A stretch of 38,343 nt of DNA, taken from a virus. Below the pieces are notes generated by a model. It did no database searches. It was not told the origin of the DNA and saw nothing but the letters and a program-made list of their open reading frames with translations. The position numbers and the translations under genes were made by a program. The stretch is from positions 1 to 38,343 of the IMG/VR virus record IMGVR_UViG_3300035682_000084. The stretch is one strand, 5' to 3'. Shown one piece after another: positions 7,108 through 14,376 of this stretch; position 1 is the first letter of the stretch, and each line of letters starts with the position of its first letter.

Positions 7108-7560
7108 CTAGGTCAGCGTGTCGAGCTGGGCGACTTCGAGGAAGATGTGAACTTCCCCGGCGTCGAGCTCGGCCAGGTCATACGCCGCCATGGAGGCGAA
7201 GTTGGCCACGATGGCGGTCGCCGCAACGTAGGCGAACGGGATGGTCGAGGCATGGGCCTTGGCCAGCACGTCGGAGGCGTTGTTGTTATTGATCTGCTGC
7301 GACGCAATAACACGGTCCGTGTCGCCGGAATCGCCGACGATAAGGACGTTGCTGTTGTAGGCCGCCGTGCCGGTCTTCTCGAAGGGGGTCTTCAAGTAGG
7401 TGGCGGCGGATTTCACAACCGAGTTGGCCGGCAGGGTAATCAGTGTGATGTCCTGCGCGGTGTTGTCTGCCGAGGTCGTCAGATCGGTATGATCGATGAC
7501 GAAGCGGTAGTTGTAGCCACGAGGGGACTCGTGGAGTGAGCGGAATGCGTTGGTTGTCAT
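7108..7560 (-). CDS. Small head protein (possible decoration protein)
   Basis: 150 residues following the major capsid gene after 18 bp, with AAGGAAA before the ATG. The sequence is beta-rich (YNYRFVIDHTDLTTSADNTAQDITLITLPANSVVKSAATYLKTPF) and ends GEVHIFLEVAQLDTL. It has no cysteines and no membrane segment. The position directly after the major capsid protein and the size are typical of phage capsid decoration proteins that trimerise on the shell, but the fold is not proved from sequence. It is the last gene before a strong inverted repeat, which could help set a high expression level. Confidence 0.6.
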   Translation of the reverse strand: MTTNAFRSLHESPRGYNYRFVIDHTDLTTSADNTAQDITLITLPANSVVKSAATYLKTPFEKTGTAAYNSNVLIVGDSGDTDRVIASQQINNNNASDVLAKAHASTIPFAYVAATAIVANFASMAAYDLAELDAGEVHIFLEVAQLDTLT

Positions 7561-7578
7561 AATGCTGTTTTCCTTGGG

Positions 7579-8592
7579 TTAATCCGCGGTGCTGGCGATT
7601 TTGCCAAACATCAGGGGGTTATCGACCTGGAGGCCGGCAATGGTGTCAACGATGCCGCGGGGACCGCCACCTTCGTCGTCGAGGGGCATGTAGCGCGGGC
7701 GCCGGTTGTAGCGGATGTGAACCGCATCCATATCGAGGATGTAACCACGGCGCAGCTGCGAAGCGGCGACCTGGTCCTTGGCCAGAAATAGGGATGGGGT
7801 CAAAACCAGCTCGCCGAAGTCACCAACAAACAGATCGACCTTGGCGTAGTAAGACGCGTCGGTGGCATCCTGGTTGAAGAGACGCACGGAGGCGCCGGTG
7901 TTGGCGCTGCCGAACTGGGTCTGTTGAAAACCCGTGAAGCGGCGCTTGAGGTTGGGTCCGCAGAGGAGCGTGTAGCTCTTCACCTTGCCGGTCTGCTCGT
8001 AGAGAGACTGGAGTAGCGCCTGGATGGTGCTGTCGGTGATGCTGCTTGTGCCCGTCGTGCTGATCGAGGCGGCCGGGGTGCGATACGCGGCGGGGACGGC
8101 TGTGGCCGTATCCGATTGCGCACTGTTCGAAATCCAGCTGCCCAATCCACGCGTGGTAAAGGGTGTGACGCCGGATTGTTCCGTGCTGTCGCGGTCGGAG
8201 CAGAACACCGACTCCAAATCCCTTGCAATTTCTTGTAGGCTCTTTGTCACCGCTCTCGCCATCTCACGCTTGCGGCCGATGCCGGCCACGTCAGAAACTG
8301 ACTCGGCTAGATCATCGATTTTTGGCAGCCTGCGCAGCTTTTGAATCCGGCCGTAGAGACGCTGGCGTCCGGCGGCGGGATTGCTGAAGGTTGTCGCGTC
8401 AGCGTTGGAGAGAACGCCGGTGAGGACGGGCTCTTCGAGGTTGTCGACCAGCCAGCTAAAAAGCGGGTTGGTCGGGTCTTTGGATTTGCGGGCCATCGAG
8501 AGCAACGGGGTGCTCTTTTGGTCTGCAACTGCGATTAAATCGGCCAGGTCCTCCCTGGCGCCGACTTGATTTTGAATTAAAAGCTCAGCCAC
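7579..8592 (-). CDS. Major capsid protein, SU10/DUF5309-like HK97 fold
   Basis: 337 residues from a GTG at 8592 (read as MAELLIQNQVGAREDLADLI). The frame runs on upstream but overlaps the scaffold gene and turns Arg/Pro-rich, so it is not coding there. The pattern GAREDLADLI...STPLLSM...NPLFSW, then a helix with KREMARAVTKSLQEIARDLESVFCS and RTRGL-like TTRGLGSWI, matches my memory of the SU10 major capsid family (DUF5309) with N-arm, spine helix and P-domain. A large C-terminal beta part contains LDMDAVHIRYNRRPRYMPLDDEGG. About 400 copies would form the shell. Upstream scaffold and downstream head gene support the call. No ribosome site is visible at the GTG, which is odd for such an abundant protein. 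Confidence 0.85.
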   Translation of the reverse strand: MAELLIQNQVGAREDLADLIAVADQKSTPLLSMARKSKDPTNPLFSWLVDNLEEPVLTGVLSNADATTFSNPAAGRQRLYGRIQKLRRLPKIDDLAESVSDVAGIGRKREMARAVTKSLQEIARDLESVFCSDRDSTEQSGVTPFTTRGLGSWISNSAQSDTATAVPAAYRTPAASISTTGTSSITDSTIQALLQSLYEQTGKVKSYTLLCGPNLKRRFTGFQQTQFGSANTGASVRLFNQDATDASYYAKVDLFVGDFGELVLTPSLFLAKDQVAASQLRRGYILDMDAVHIRYNRRPRYMPLDDEGGGPRGIVDTIAGLQVDNPLMFGKIASTAD

Positions 8593-8641
8593 TGTATTTG
8601 GTTTTTCTAAATATTGGTTTCGAAGTTTGGGCGGAAGTTCC

Positions 8642-9697
8642 TCACACGAGGGCTTCCATGAATGCTTCGAGAGCGCCGCGATCGCCTCGACCCTTGAGCG
8701 CCGCCTCGGCCTTCTGCCGCAGGGATGCGCCCGGTGAGGATACCTTCGGGCTGGCCGACGGGTTCGGGGTGTTCGGAATTCGATCCGAGCCCGCCGTCTT
8801 GGCCGGTGCTGGCTTACTGGACTTGCCGGCCGATGCTCGCTTTTGCATCTGCTCGACTCTGGCCATGCGAAGTCGCTGCCCTTCAAACGCGTCGCCCACG
8901 ACCAACTCCCAGCCGGGGATCTTGGTGATGAACGGATATTGCTTCAGCGTGGCGACCAGGAAGTTGTGGGCGCTCGTGCCCGATTTGAAGAAATCGGGAT
9001 AGAACGCTTGGGCTTCCGGCAAGGTTTGGGCTCGAACCGACAGGTATTCCTGCTGCTTCGGGCCGGCCTTGAGTAACGACTTGGCGTTGGAGCGGATCTG
9101 TTTGACTGCGTCGGCGTCGTAGAATTTCTCCTCGCCGTTCACGGTTACTGTTCCGCCATCGCGGTTGTCGTCGGTCCAATCAAGGACCGCCTGCGCTTTG
9201 GCAATCTCCGCCTCGAGGGCGTTGACGTCTGAGAAGGCACTGAGCGGATTCTCCGGGTCCATGGTGACGATCGGAGGCTTGGCCGCGGCGGTTGCCGTGG
9301 CGGCTTCGAGGTCGGCCTTGATCGCGTCGAGCTGCTCGCGCAACTCGTGCTTCTCGGCCGTGAGCTTGTCGATTCGCTTTTGGACTTTGTCCGGGGCGAC
9401 CTTATCGGTCGCCGCGTCCTGGTCTTTGGGCTCGGATTCCTCGCCGGCTGTTTCCTCCGGTTCGTCCTCCGTCGTGGGCTCTTCGTCGTTCTGGTCCTGC
9501 GCCTCGTCCGTTTCCGGATCTGGCTCGGTGGATTCGTCAGCTGCTGCTTCGTTTGGCTCGGTCGTCTCTTCGTCGGGTTTGGCTTCGGGCGCTGGCTGCT
9601 TGAGTTGAATCCCAAGGTTGGCTGCGACTTCGGCGAAATCGACGTCACTGACGTCCGCTCCGGTAGGTAGCACCTGCTGTGGTGTATCCGTTGACAT
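8642..9697 (-). CDS. Capsid scaffolding protein
   Basis: 351 residues from the ATG at 9697 (MSTDTPQQVLPTGADVSDVDF); an ATG at 9763 is in frame but the added residues look non-coding. The N-terminal third is extremely acidic (Glu/Asp/Thr/Pro repeats, about residues 35-105), followed by a coiled coil at about 105-135 (KVQKRIDKLTAEKHELREQLDAI), a conserved middle with FYPDFFKSGTSAHNFL, and a basic C-terminal helix (SLRQKAEAALKGRGDRGALEAF). Acidic disorder, coiled coil and a basic capsid-binding tail are typical of internal scaffolds that are removed or released when the procapsid matures. It lies directly before the major capsid gene, 49 bp away. Confidence 0.85.
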   Translation of the reverse strand: MSTDTPQQVLPTGADVSDVDFAEVAANLGIQLKQPAPEAKPDEETTEPNEAAADESTEPDPETDEAQDQNDEEPTTEDEPEETAGEESEPKDQDAATDKVAPDKVQKRIDKLTAEKHELREQLDAIKADLEAATATAAAKPPIVTMDPENPLSAFSDVNALEAEIAKAQAVLDWTDDNRDGGTVTVNGEEKFYDADAVKQIRSNAKSLLKAGPKQQEYLSVRAQTLPEAQAFYPDFFKSGTSAHNFLVATLKQYPFITKIPGWELVVGDAFEGQRLRMARVEQMQKRASAGKSSKPAPAKTAGSDRIPNTPNPSASPKVSSPGASLRQKAEAALKGRGDRGALEAFMEALV

Positions 9698-9970
9698 GGT
9701 TTTTAAGCGTCCAAGAACGCGACAGGATTCAAGTTGTCCGGCGTCGTTTGCGTCGCCAAACATGCGCGGTGAATCAAGAAGTCCGCTTGCATGTCAGGGG
9801 AATTACGGGCGACTGCCGCGGAATGATAGAGCAAGCCGTCGGAAGCAACGCCAAAGCGCATGAAGTAGCGCGAAAAAGCGTCTTAGATTACTTACCCAGC
9901 GCCCCGGACGTGTTTAATAAATGCGTTTCTTTCGACACGTTTTGTCGACGTGTCTAAACCAGCGACATGT
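9698..9970 (-). promoter_or_regulatory. Intergenic region before scaffold/capsid genes, candidate late promoter region
   Basis: No convincing gene in 273 bp. It holds an inverted repeat GACACGT/ACGTGTC (9934-9940 and 9948-9954), and three short motifs shared with the other large gap at 11490-11744: in transcript sense CGCATTTATT (about 9924-9915), GACGCTTTTT (9882-9873) and TTTGGCGTTGCTT (about 9856-9844). Such sharing between two operon-head gaps suggests phage-specific promoter or operator sites. I see no good sigma-70 consensus. Confidence 0.5.
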
Positions 9971-10393
9971 CTACAACGCTTTCTGCAGATAAACCGCACT
10001 GGCCCCACCCCACTTGGTCGCGGGGACGTAGAAGCGGAAGCCGCAATGGACCAGGCTATTGATCGACGCGGCGTTGTAGGTCATGCAATACGTGACCAGC
10101 TCGTTGACCGCGAGCTGCCGGGCGGCGGCGACGCGGGCGCGGATGAGTCGCTTTTGCAGGCCGCGGCCGCGGTGCCCGGGGACCACGCCGGCACGATTGA
10201 GGAAGGCGAGGCCCTCGTTGCGCGGATCTCTGCACAGGCGCATCCCGGCGTAGGCGACGGGTGTGTTGCCGCACCAGGCGATCCACCAGAGGCCGCCGTC
10301 GGGATTGACCCGGTCGTCGCTGGGGAAACAGATTTCATCCAAGGCCATCACGGCCACCGGCAGATCCGCCAGGGCGATGCGGTAGGGCTTCAC
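9971..10393 (-). CDS. GNAT-family acetyltransferase
   Basis: 140 residues. The acetyl-CoA-binding motif A is clear: NRAGVVPGHRGRGLQKRLIRARVAAA (about residues 66-91), with the R-G-x-G-L core HRGRGLQ, followed by the later strand-helix TYCMTYNAASINSLVHCGFRFY, where Asn-x-x-Ser-x-x-x-x-x-x-x-GF is typical of GNAT motif B. It should transfer an acetyl group from acetyl-CoA to an amine. The substrate is unknown and could be a host factor, phage protein or toxin. The start overlaps the stop of the winged-helix gene (ATGA). It ends a small accessory operon just before the scaffold region, and a 273-bp regulatory gap follows. Confidence 0.85.
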   Translation of the reverse strand: MKPYRIALADLPVAVMALDEICFPSDDRVNPDGGLWWIAWCGNTPVAYAGMRLCRDPRNEGLAFLNRAGVVPGHRGRGLQKRLIRARVAAARQLAVNELVTYCMTYNAASINSLVHCGFRFYVPATKWGGASAVYLQKAL

Positions 10394-10665
10394 TTCTCCA
10401 GGAGGCGGTAGTGCGGGACGGCGCGGACGCGCTGCTCGAGCTGGATGACGAAGTCTTTGCGCTCGGCGTCGCCGTTTTTGACCATGTGGTTCAGCCGCGG
10501 GCCAACCGTGACCGGGGACTTGCCTGATTTATTGGCTAGGTCCGCAACCGTAAACCAGCCGAGCGGGACAACATCCGGGGTCACTAAGGGTTTGGCCAGC
10601 TGGCGGCAGAAAGCCTCGAGCGAGGATTCGATCTGCTCGGCCGTGATCTTGGATTTCTTGGTCAT
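10390..10665 (-). CDS. Small winged-helix DNA-binding protein
   Basis: 91 residues from the ATG at 10665, which overlaps the stop of the phosphoesterase gene (ATGA). The region WFTVADLANKSGKSPVTVGPRLNHMVKNGDAERKDF (about 43-78) reads as a helix-turn-helix with wing: first helix TVADLANKSG, recognition helix SPVTVGPRLNHMVKNG, then a beta hairpin. The C-terminus RVRAVPHYRLLEK is basic. It may regulate late genes or act with the phosphoesterase. It is co-translated with the GNAT gene on the other side by another ATGA. Confidence 0.7.
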   Translation of the reverse strand: MTKKSKITAEQIESSLEAFCRQLAKPLVTPDVVPLGWFTVADLANKSGKSPVTVGPRLNHMVKNGDAERKDFVIQLEQRVRAVPHYRLLEK

Positions 10666-11489
10666 ATCCGCGTCACTTTGGGCGCCGGCGGGTTGTAGAA
10701 AATGTGGGTCGGCGTGGGCAGGGCGCCTTGCGGCTTCCCTCGCCAATCGAGAATGAGAAGGCTCGGCCGCGGGATGCTATCGGGGACGACTTTGTGCCCG
10801 TGCCTGGTCAAGAATTGCCAGCCGCCGGTCACGCCGATCAGGCCGGAGCCGTCGCTGAAGACGCCGCCGCAATGCCGGTGGCCGCGGAGATAGACCTGGG
10901 CGACCGGATGGCCGGCGCGGACGCTGTTCAGGCGGGCGTTGCCCAAGGTGATCGAAAGGGCGCTGGCCTCGAGGTAGGCGCGGCTGGTCGCGCCGATGTG
11001 GTGGGTGGCGTCGATCGCGCACCCGTGGATGTTGAGCAACCACTTCTCGCGGGCCACATCGTCCTGGGCGCCGATCAGCCTGGCCAGATAAGTCTCGACG
11101 TCATGGGTATGGCACTCGGTCCCCTTCGTGATAAAGGTTGCCGCGGCTTTGGAGGTGAGCGGCTTGAGGGCTTCGGCCGCCATGGTGCAATGGTTTTCGA
11201 TCAGCGAGGCGACGACTTCCGGCGACCGGTGGTGGATGCCTTCGGTCGCGTCACCGTTGACCAGGACGGCGTAGGGATCGCGGCCGGCGATGCTGGCGAC
11301 TTGGGCCAGGGCATCTTGCCAGCACTCCCAGAGCCAGGCTTGGTGGTGGTTCGATCCGAAATTGATCGTATTGCCGGCCAGATTTTCCGAGTCCGGCGGC
11401 ATGAGCCCGACGGACGATCCGCAGTGAAGGTCGGAGACGATGACCAAGATGGACGTCCTGGCCGCGGCTTTCTTTATCCGGCGTGGCAT
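10662..11489 (-). CDS. Calcineurin-like metallophosphoesterase
   Basis: 275 residues. The metal-binding blocks of the family are present in order: SDLHCGS (Asp20, His22), VNGDATEG (Asp80), KGTECHTHD (122-130, in place of the usual GNH[DE]), ATHH (His163/164) and GHRHCGG (His204, His206). It would hydrolyse phosphomono- or diesters with two metal ions. The substrate is unknown; phage members are often coded near terminase and capsid genes. The replacement of GNHD by GTECHTHD is seen in other phage relatives as I recall, so the enzyme is probably active. The first 10 residues are basic. It heads a three-gene operon, with the winged-helix protein and acetyltransferase coupled by ATGA overlaps. 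Confidence 0.88.
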   Translation of the reverse strand: MPRRIKKAAARTSILVIVSDLHCGSSVGLMPPDSENLAGNTINFGSNHHQAWLWECWQDALAQVASIAGRDPYAVLVNGDATEGIHHRSPEVVASLIENHCTMAAEALKPLTSKAAATFITKGTECHTHDVETYLARLIGAQDDVAREKWLLNIHGCAIDATHHIGATSRAYLEASALSITLGNARLNSVRAGHPVAQVYLRGHRHCGGVFSDGSGLIGVTGGWQFLTRHGHKVVPDSIPRPSLLILDWRGKPQGALPTPTHIFYNPPAPKVTRI

Positions 11490-11744
11490 GAGATTGGGGA
11501 AGGCGCAGAGGGTTGATTAGGACCGCTTACCTGCGCAAAACCTTCCCGTAGCACAGAGGAAGGAACAGGACCGTCCGGGGAATAAATGCGGCTCGCATTG
11601 CTTACGCCATGCTTTGCAATATTTTTGACGCGTTGCCTTTCATCCATGCGGGGCGAGAGATGGGGCGGGCGCCAGCGATTTACCAGCGCCGGCCGTCGCA
11701 ACAAACGCCAAACGACGCCAAGCAACGCCAAAAAGCGTCAGACC
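11490..11744 (-). promoter_or_regulatory. Intergenic region with 10-bp iterons, candidate promoter/operator
   Basis: This 255-bp gap lies before the metallophosphoesterase operon. At 11705-11734 three tandem 10-bp units begin ACGCCAAACG, ACGCCAAGCA and ACGCCAAAAA, followed by GCGTC. One-turn spacing would place proteins on one face of the helix. The same CAACGCCAAA and AAAAAGCGTC blocks occur in the 9698-9970 gap. A short frame at 11474-11647 beginning MDERQRVKNIAKHG is open but not convincing. No sigma-70 consensus is clear. Confidence 0.5.
11705..11734. repeat. Three tandem 10-bp repeats
   Basis: ACGCCA recurs at exactly 11705, 11715 and 11725, each followed by A-rich bases. The period of 10 matches one helical turn and suggests a protein-binding array next to the start of the phosphoesterase operon. 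Confidence 0.8.
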
Positions 11745-12053
11745 CTACAAGTGCTCTGCCATGGCTTCGACTCGTTTGGCCTCGAGGTCGTCGTAGAGTT
11801 CGACCAGAGCGCAGAGTTGGCCGGCGGCGTGCGCCTGGTAGCCAGGCTCCTTCGCCGTGGCCATGGCGCTCGCCAGGGCGGTCGCGTCGGCAATGCGGTC
11901 CTGCAGCGCCAACATGACGGCGATCCACACCGGCGGCGGGCTTTCGCGGGTGAAGGCGAGAGCCTCGCCGGGGTCGAAGTCGGCCGGCAGCGAGTAGAGG
12001 TCAAGCGGCGGTCGGCGCCAGCGGCGGAAGAGACGGCAGAGCAGATTTGTCAT
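11745..12053 (-). CDS. Unknown helical protein in the terminase-downstream cluster
   Basis: 102 residues. It begins with a basic aromatic segment (MTNLLCRLFRRWRRPPLDLYSLPADFDPGEA) and continues as amphipathic helices (PPVWIAVMLALQDRIADATALASAMATA, QLCALVELYDDLEAKRVEAMAEHL). It has no clear membrane span and no known motif. The ATG overlaps the stop of the 47-residue basic protein (ATGA). Genes of this kind lie between terminase and head genes in related podoviruses, but the role is unknown. It is the last gene before the 255-bp regulatory gap. Confidence 0.6.
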   Translation of the reverse strand: MTNLLCRLFRRWRRPPLDLYSLPADFDPGEALAFTRESPPPVWIAVMLALQDRIADATALASAMATAKEPGYQAHAAGQLCALVELYDDLEAKRVEAMAEHL

Positions 12054-12193
12054 TTCGGGCTGAAGGCTCCGATCCCCTTCTTCATCTGGTTGTAGATTTT
12101 CGGGGAGACAGTGCTCTTGCTTTTCGGCCGGCTAGTGCCGGCTTTCTTGCGAGCGTTGATGTTTGCGTAGAGGCCGGGGTTTTTCTTGTTCAT
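12050..12193 (-). CDS. Small basic podovirus protein (NPGLYANI type)
   Basis: 47 residues, found by direct translation, beginning MNKKNPGLYANINARKKAGTSRPKSK and ending QMKKGIGAFSPK. The KKNPGLYANI motif and the Lys/Arg/Ser-rich body match a widespread family of very small conserved phage proteins of unknown function; the DUF number is not certain to me. It starts 4 bp after the 80-residue basic protein and its stop overlaps the next start (ATGA). A nucleic-acid-binding or virion-packaged role is likely from its charge, but is an inference. Confidence 0.7.
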   Translation of the reverse strand: MNKKNPGLYANINARKKAGTSRPKSKSTVSPKIYNQMKKGIGAFSPK

Positions 12194-12197
12194 AGGT

Positions 12198-12440
12198 TTA
12201 CCATTTCACTTTGTTTGCCCAATAGGCCGCAGACATTTTGCCCTTGGCGATATTGGAGGCATGTCGGGCTTTGAATGCTTTGTTCCGTTTCGTGCCCGAC
12301 GGGCTGCCAATCACGCCCTGTTGTCCGAACCGGATAATTTTCTCCTCCCCACCAGCGCAGGCCTTGACCACGTGCGACTTGGTCGCGTGGCCGGGCGTGC
12401 GCTTGGGGGCGTTGCACTTCATCTGAGATTTTTTGATCAT
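12198..12440 (-). CDS. Small conserved phage protein (RFGQQGV / SAAYWANKVKW type)
   Basis: 80 residues from the ATG at 12440 (MIKKSQMKCNAPKRTPGHATKSH). The motifs KIIRFGQQGVIGSP, FKARHASNIAKGKMSAAYWANKVKW and the basic N-terminus belong to a well-known conserved phage protein family found near terminase in many podoviruses; function unknown. His, Cys and Arg residues are well placed for metal or nucleic-acid contact, but no motif is proved. It is coupled to the HTH gene upstream by ATGA. A longer frame to 12491 overlaps that gene and is not preferred. Confidence 0.75.
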   Translation of the reverse strand: MIKKSQMKCNAPKRTPGHATKSHVVKACAGGEEKIIRFGQQGVIGSPSGTKRNKAFKARHASNIAKGKMSAAYWANKVKW

Positions 12441-12616
12441 AGCGTTCCCTCCAAATGCAGGGCTTTGATCACGTCGGAGCGGCGAAACCATTTCTTCTTA
12501 ATGCCCTTGAGTTTGACCGGTTGGAGGAGCTTGGCTTCGATCCATTTGCGGTAGGTCGCTTCACTTATCTCGAGCCATTCGAGGAGGTCGCCGCGGTTGA
12601 GGAGTTGTTTGGTCAT
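12437..12616 (-). CDS. Small MerR/AlpA-like HTH protein
   Basis: 59 residues, found by direct translation, beginning MTKQLLNRGDLLEWLEISEA. It reads as a minimal winged helix of the excisionase/MerR-like type: first helix RGDLLEWLEIS, recognition helix EATYRKWIEAKLL, then a short wing KGIKKKWFRRSDV and C-terminal helix IKALHL. Candidates are a small terminase partner (it lies directly after the large terminase), a transcriptional regulator or an excisionase. It is far from the integrase, so a packaging or regulatory role is favoured. The stop overlaps the next gene's start (ATGA). Confidence 0.75.
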   Translation of the reverse strand: MTKQLLNRGDLLEWLEISEATYRKWIEAKLLQPVKLKGIKKKWFRRSDVIKALHLEGTL

Positions 12617-12629
12617 TTGTTTAGAAGTT

Positions 12630-12645
12630 TTCAGTGTTCAGTTTT
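12630..12645. repeat. Dispersed 16-bp intergenic repeat, copy 2
   Basis: Exact copy of 3287-3302 (TTCAGTGTTCAGTTTT), in the 43-bp gap between the large terminase stop and the small HTH gene. The sense and position relative to the flanking genes are the same as in copy 1. Confidence 0.75.
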
Positions 12646-12659
12646 TAGTGGTTGGGGAG

Positions 12660-14369
12660 TCAGTAAGAGCCGGCGGGTGTCACTTCGAGGTCTTTGGTCG
12701 AGACGTAGCTGGCGCCGCTGAGCACGAGATAGCGAAGGACATCGATCGCATCTTTAGTTCCGGCGGATTTGGTGTTGCCTTCGCCGGTGTATTGGCTGAG
12801 GGCGAAGATCATGTTTTTGCAGTTGCTGGAGATATAAAGGTTCGGTTGGTTGAGGGCGCTGATCTCCTGGTTGTCGTCGTAGCTGAGCCAGTTGATGATC
12901 ATGGTGACGCCTTCCTTGATCGAATCGCCGGGAGCGGCGGTGAAATCCAGGCCGATGTCGGCGCATTCTTCGATCAGCGTGGTCGGGGATTCGCGGGCCA
13001 CGGTGGCGCTGTTGCCGTAGCGACTGTCCATGAGGCGCTCGAAGACGGTGATCGACTCGTTGAGGCCGAGGTCGCGTCCGTGTTTGGCCTCGAGGTGCTC
13101 GATCTCCAACTTGTAATGCGAGAGGCCGAAGCCGAAGGAGCGTTGCGCTTCGCCGGCGACGCCGTCGGGATTGTTCCCGCCGGGCACGGCCCAGGGCCCG
13201 GGCAGGCCGACGCCGGGGACTTCGCGGACTTGGCTCGGCCATTCATCATAGACGAAGCAGCGGCCGGCCTCATCGAACCGGGCCCATATCATAAACCAGT
13301 TCCGCCCGCTGCAGGGGTCGACGACGTGATAATTTACGCCGGTCTTGGGCACGCGGTCCGGCGGGATGACGTGGACCGAGGTGTTGAATTTGGCGAACAT
13401 ATTCGCCGCCTTCTTGGTCGGCACGCCGTAGGCCCGCATGAGGACGCGGTCTTTGGACGACTTGAGGAGTTCGGTGCGCATCGCCTCGTAGTTGCCGAAG
13501 GGGTTGTCAGCGGTGTGGAAGTAGACGACGCGGGCGGTGGGCTTGCTGCATTGCTGGACGCGGGGCACGCGGAGTGGCTGGCCTTTGAGGTCGGTGAGGA
13601 GTTCGGCGGGCGAGTCCTCAAGCGTGATCGCTCCGGACAGATATTCGGCCACGGTGTCCGTATAGCCAAGGATCGGGGTGAAGCCGACGGCCAGCTCGCC
13701 GTTGCGGGTGATGAGACGAAAGCGCAGGGCCTCGATCCAGGCTGGCTCGACCAATTCGTCTGCCCAGCAGTAGCTCAGCTCGGCACCTTCTATGGCCTTC
13801 ACGTCCATAGAGTAAAATTTGAACCAACATTGACTGCCATTCGGCAGGACAAATGAGTTTTCTGTGAAACCCCCCTTCTGGCTGTAGGTAATATTGGTCG
13901 TGACCCCTTTGCGCATTTTGCCGCTGGCGGCGGGTTTCCATTCCGCGGGCAGATAATCCCAGATGTAGGGTTGTTGGTTCTGGATCGACGAGGCTTCGGT
14001 CGACTGCAGGCACCAGACGCGGGCGCCGGGAGTTTCGACCATGACTTGCACGGCGCGGCGGGCCAGGTAACGGGACTTCGAGGCGCGGTTGCCGCCCAGG
14101 ATGAGCAGCTCGGTGACGCCTTTGGGGAATTCTTTGCGCAGCTCGGCAAATTGCCGGTCGGCCGTGGCCCAGATGGGGATGACGTATCCGTAGCGGTAAG
14201 GATCTTGTTCCTCGAGGGCGATGCGTTCCTCGAAACGGCGATGAAATTCGGTCAGCTGGTCGGCGGTCAGCCGGCGCACGCCGTCGGGAAAACGCGCCAG
14301 GACATTTCCCGCGGCGTCTTTGCCCAGGATCTCTGGCGGTTTGTGGACTTTGTGCTCGGTGAACTGCAT
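12660..14369 (-). CDS. terL: Terminase large subunit
   Basis: 569 residues from the ATG at 14369 (MQFTEHKVHKPPEIL), 7 bp after the upstream stop; the longer frame upstream overlaps that gene. ATPase: Walker A GGNRASKS (about 92-99) and Walker B LSYCWADE (about 198-205). Nuclease (RNase H-like): Asp in VVDPCSG (about 351), Asp in LMDSR (about 448) and the late KDAIDVLRY motif (about 540-548). It packages DNA into the procapsid through the portal and cuts the concatemer. No small terminase subunit is obvious next to it; the 59-residue HTH protein just downstream and the 345-residue HTH protein at 21.4-22.4 kb are candidates. The circular assembly would fit headful packaging, but this does not prove it. 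Confidence 0.93.
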   Translation of the reverse strand: MQFTEHKVHKPPEILGKDAAGNVLARFPDGVRRLTADQLTEFHRRFEERIALEEQDPYRYGYVIPIWATADRQFAELRKEFPKGVTELLILGGNRASKSRYLARRAVQVMVETPGARVWCLQSTEASSIQNQQPYIWDYLPAEWKPAASGKMRKGVTTNITYSQKGGFTENSFVLPNGSQCWFKFYSMDVKAIEGAELSYCWADELVEPAWIEALRFRLITRNGELAVGFTPILGYTDTVAEYLSGAITLEDSPAELLTDLKGQPLRVPRVQQCSKPTARVVYFHTADNPFGNYEAMRTELLKSSKDRVLMRAYGVPTKKAANMFAKFNTSVHVIPPDRVPKTGVNYHVVDPCSGRNWFMIWARFDEAGRCFVYDEWPSQVREVPGVGLPGPWAVPGGNNPDGVAGEAQRSFGFGLSHYKLEIEHLEAKHGRDLGLNESITVFERLMDSRYGNSATVARESPTTLIEECADIGLDFTAAPGDSIKEGVTMIINWLSYDDNQEISALNQPNLYISSNCKNMIFALSQYTGEGNTKSAGTKDAIDVLRYLVLSGASYVSTKDLEVTPAGSY

Positions 14370-14376
14370 AGCAGCT

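Noticed and set aside
9679-9957. 92-codon plus-strand frame before the scaffold gene
   Set aside because: No ribosome site, no motif, and it overlaps shared regulatory motifs in the gap; composition looks random.
11474-11647. 57-codon minus-strand frame in the gap before the phosphoesterase
   Set aside because: It overlaps the phosphoesterase start, lacks a ribosome site and shows no family features; kept only as a remark.
12597-13856. 419-codon open frame on the plus strand, opposite the terminase
   Set aside because: Antisense shadow; the terminase frame has complete ATPase and nuclease motifs.
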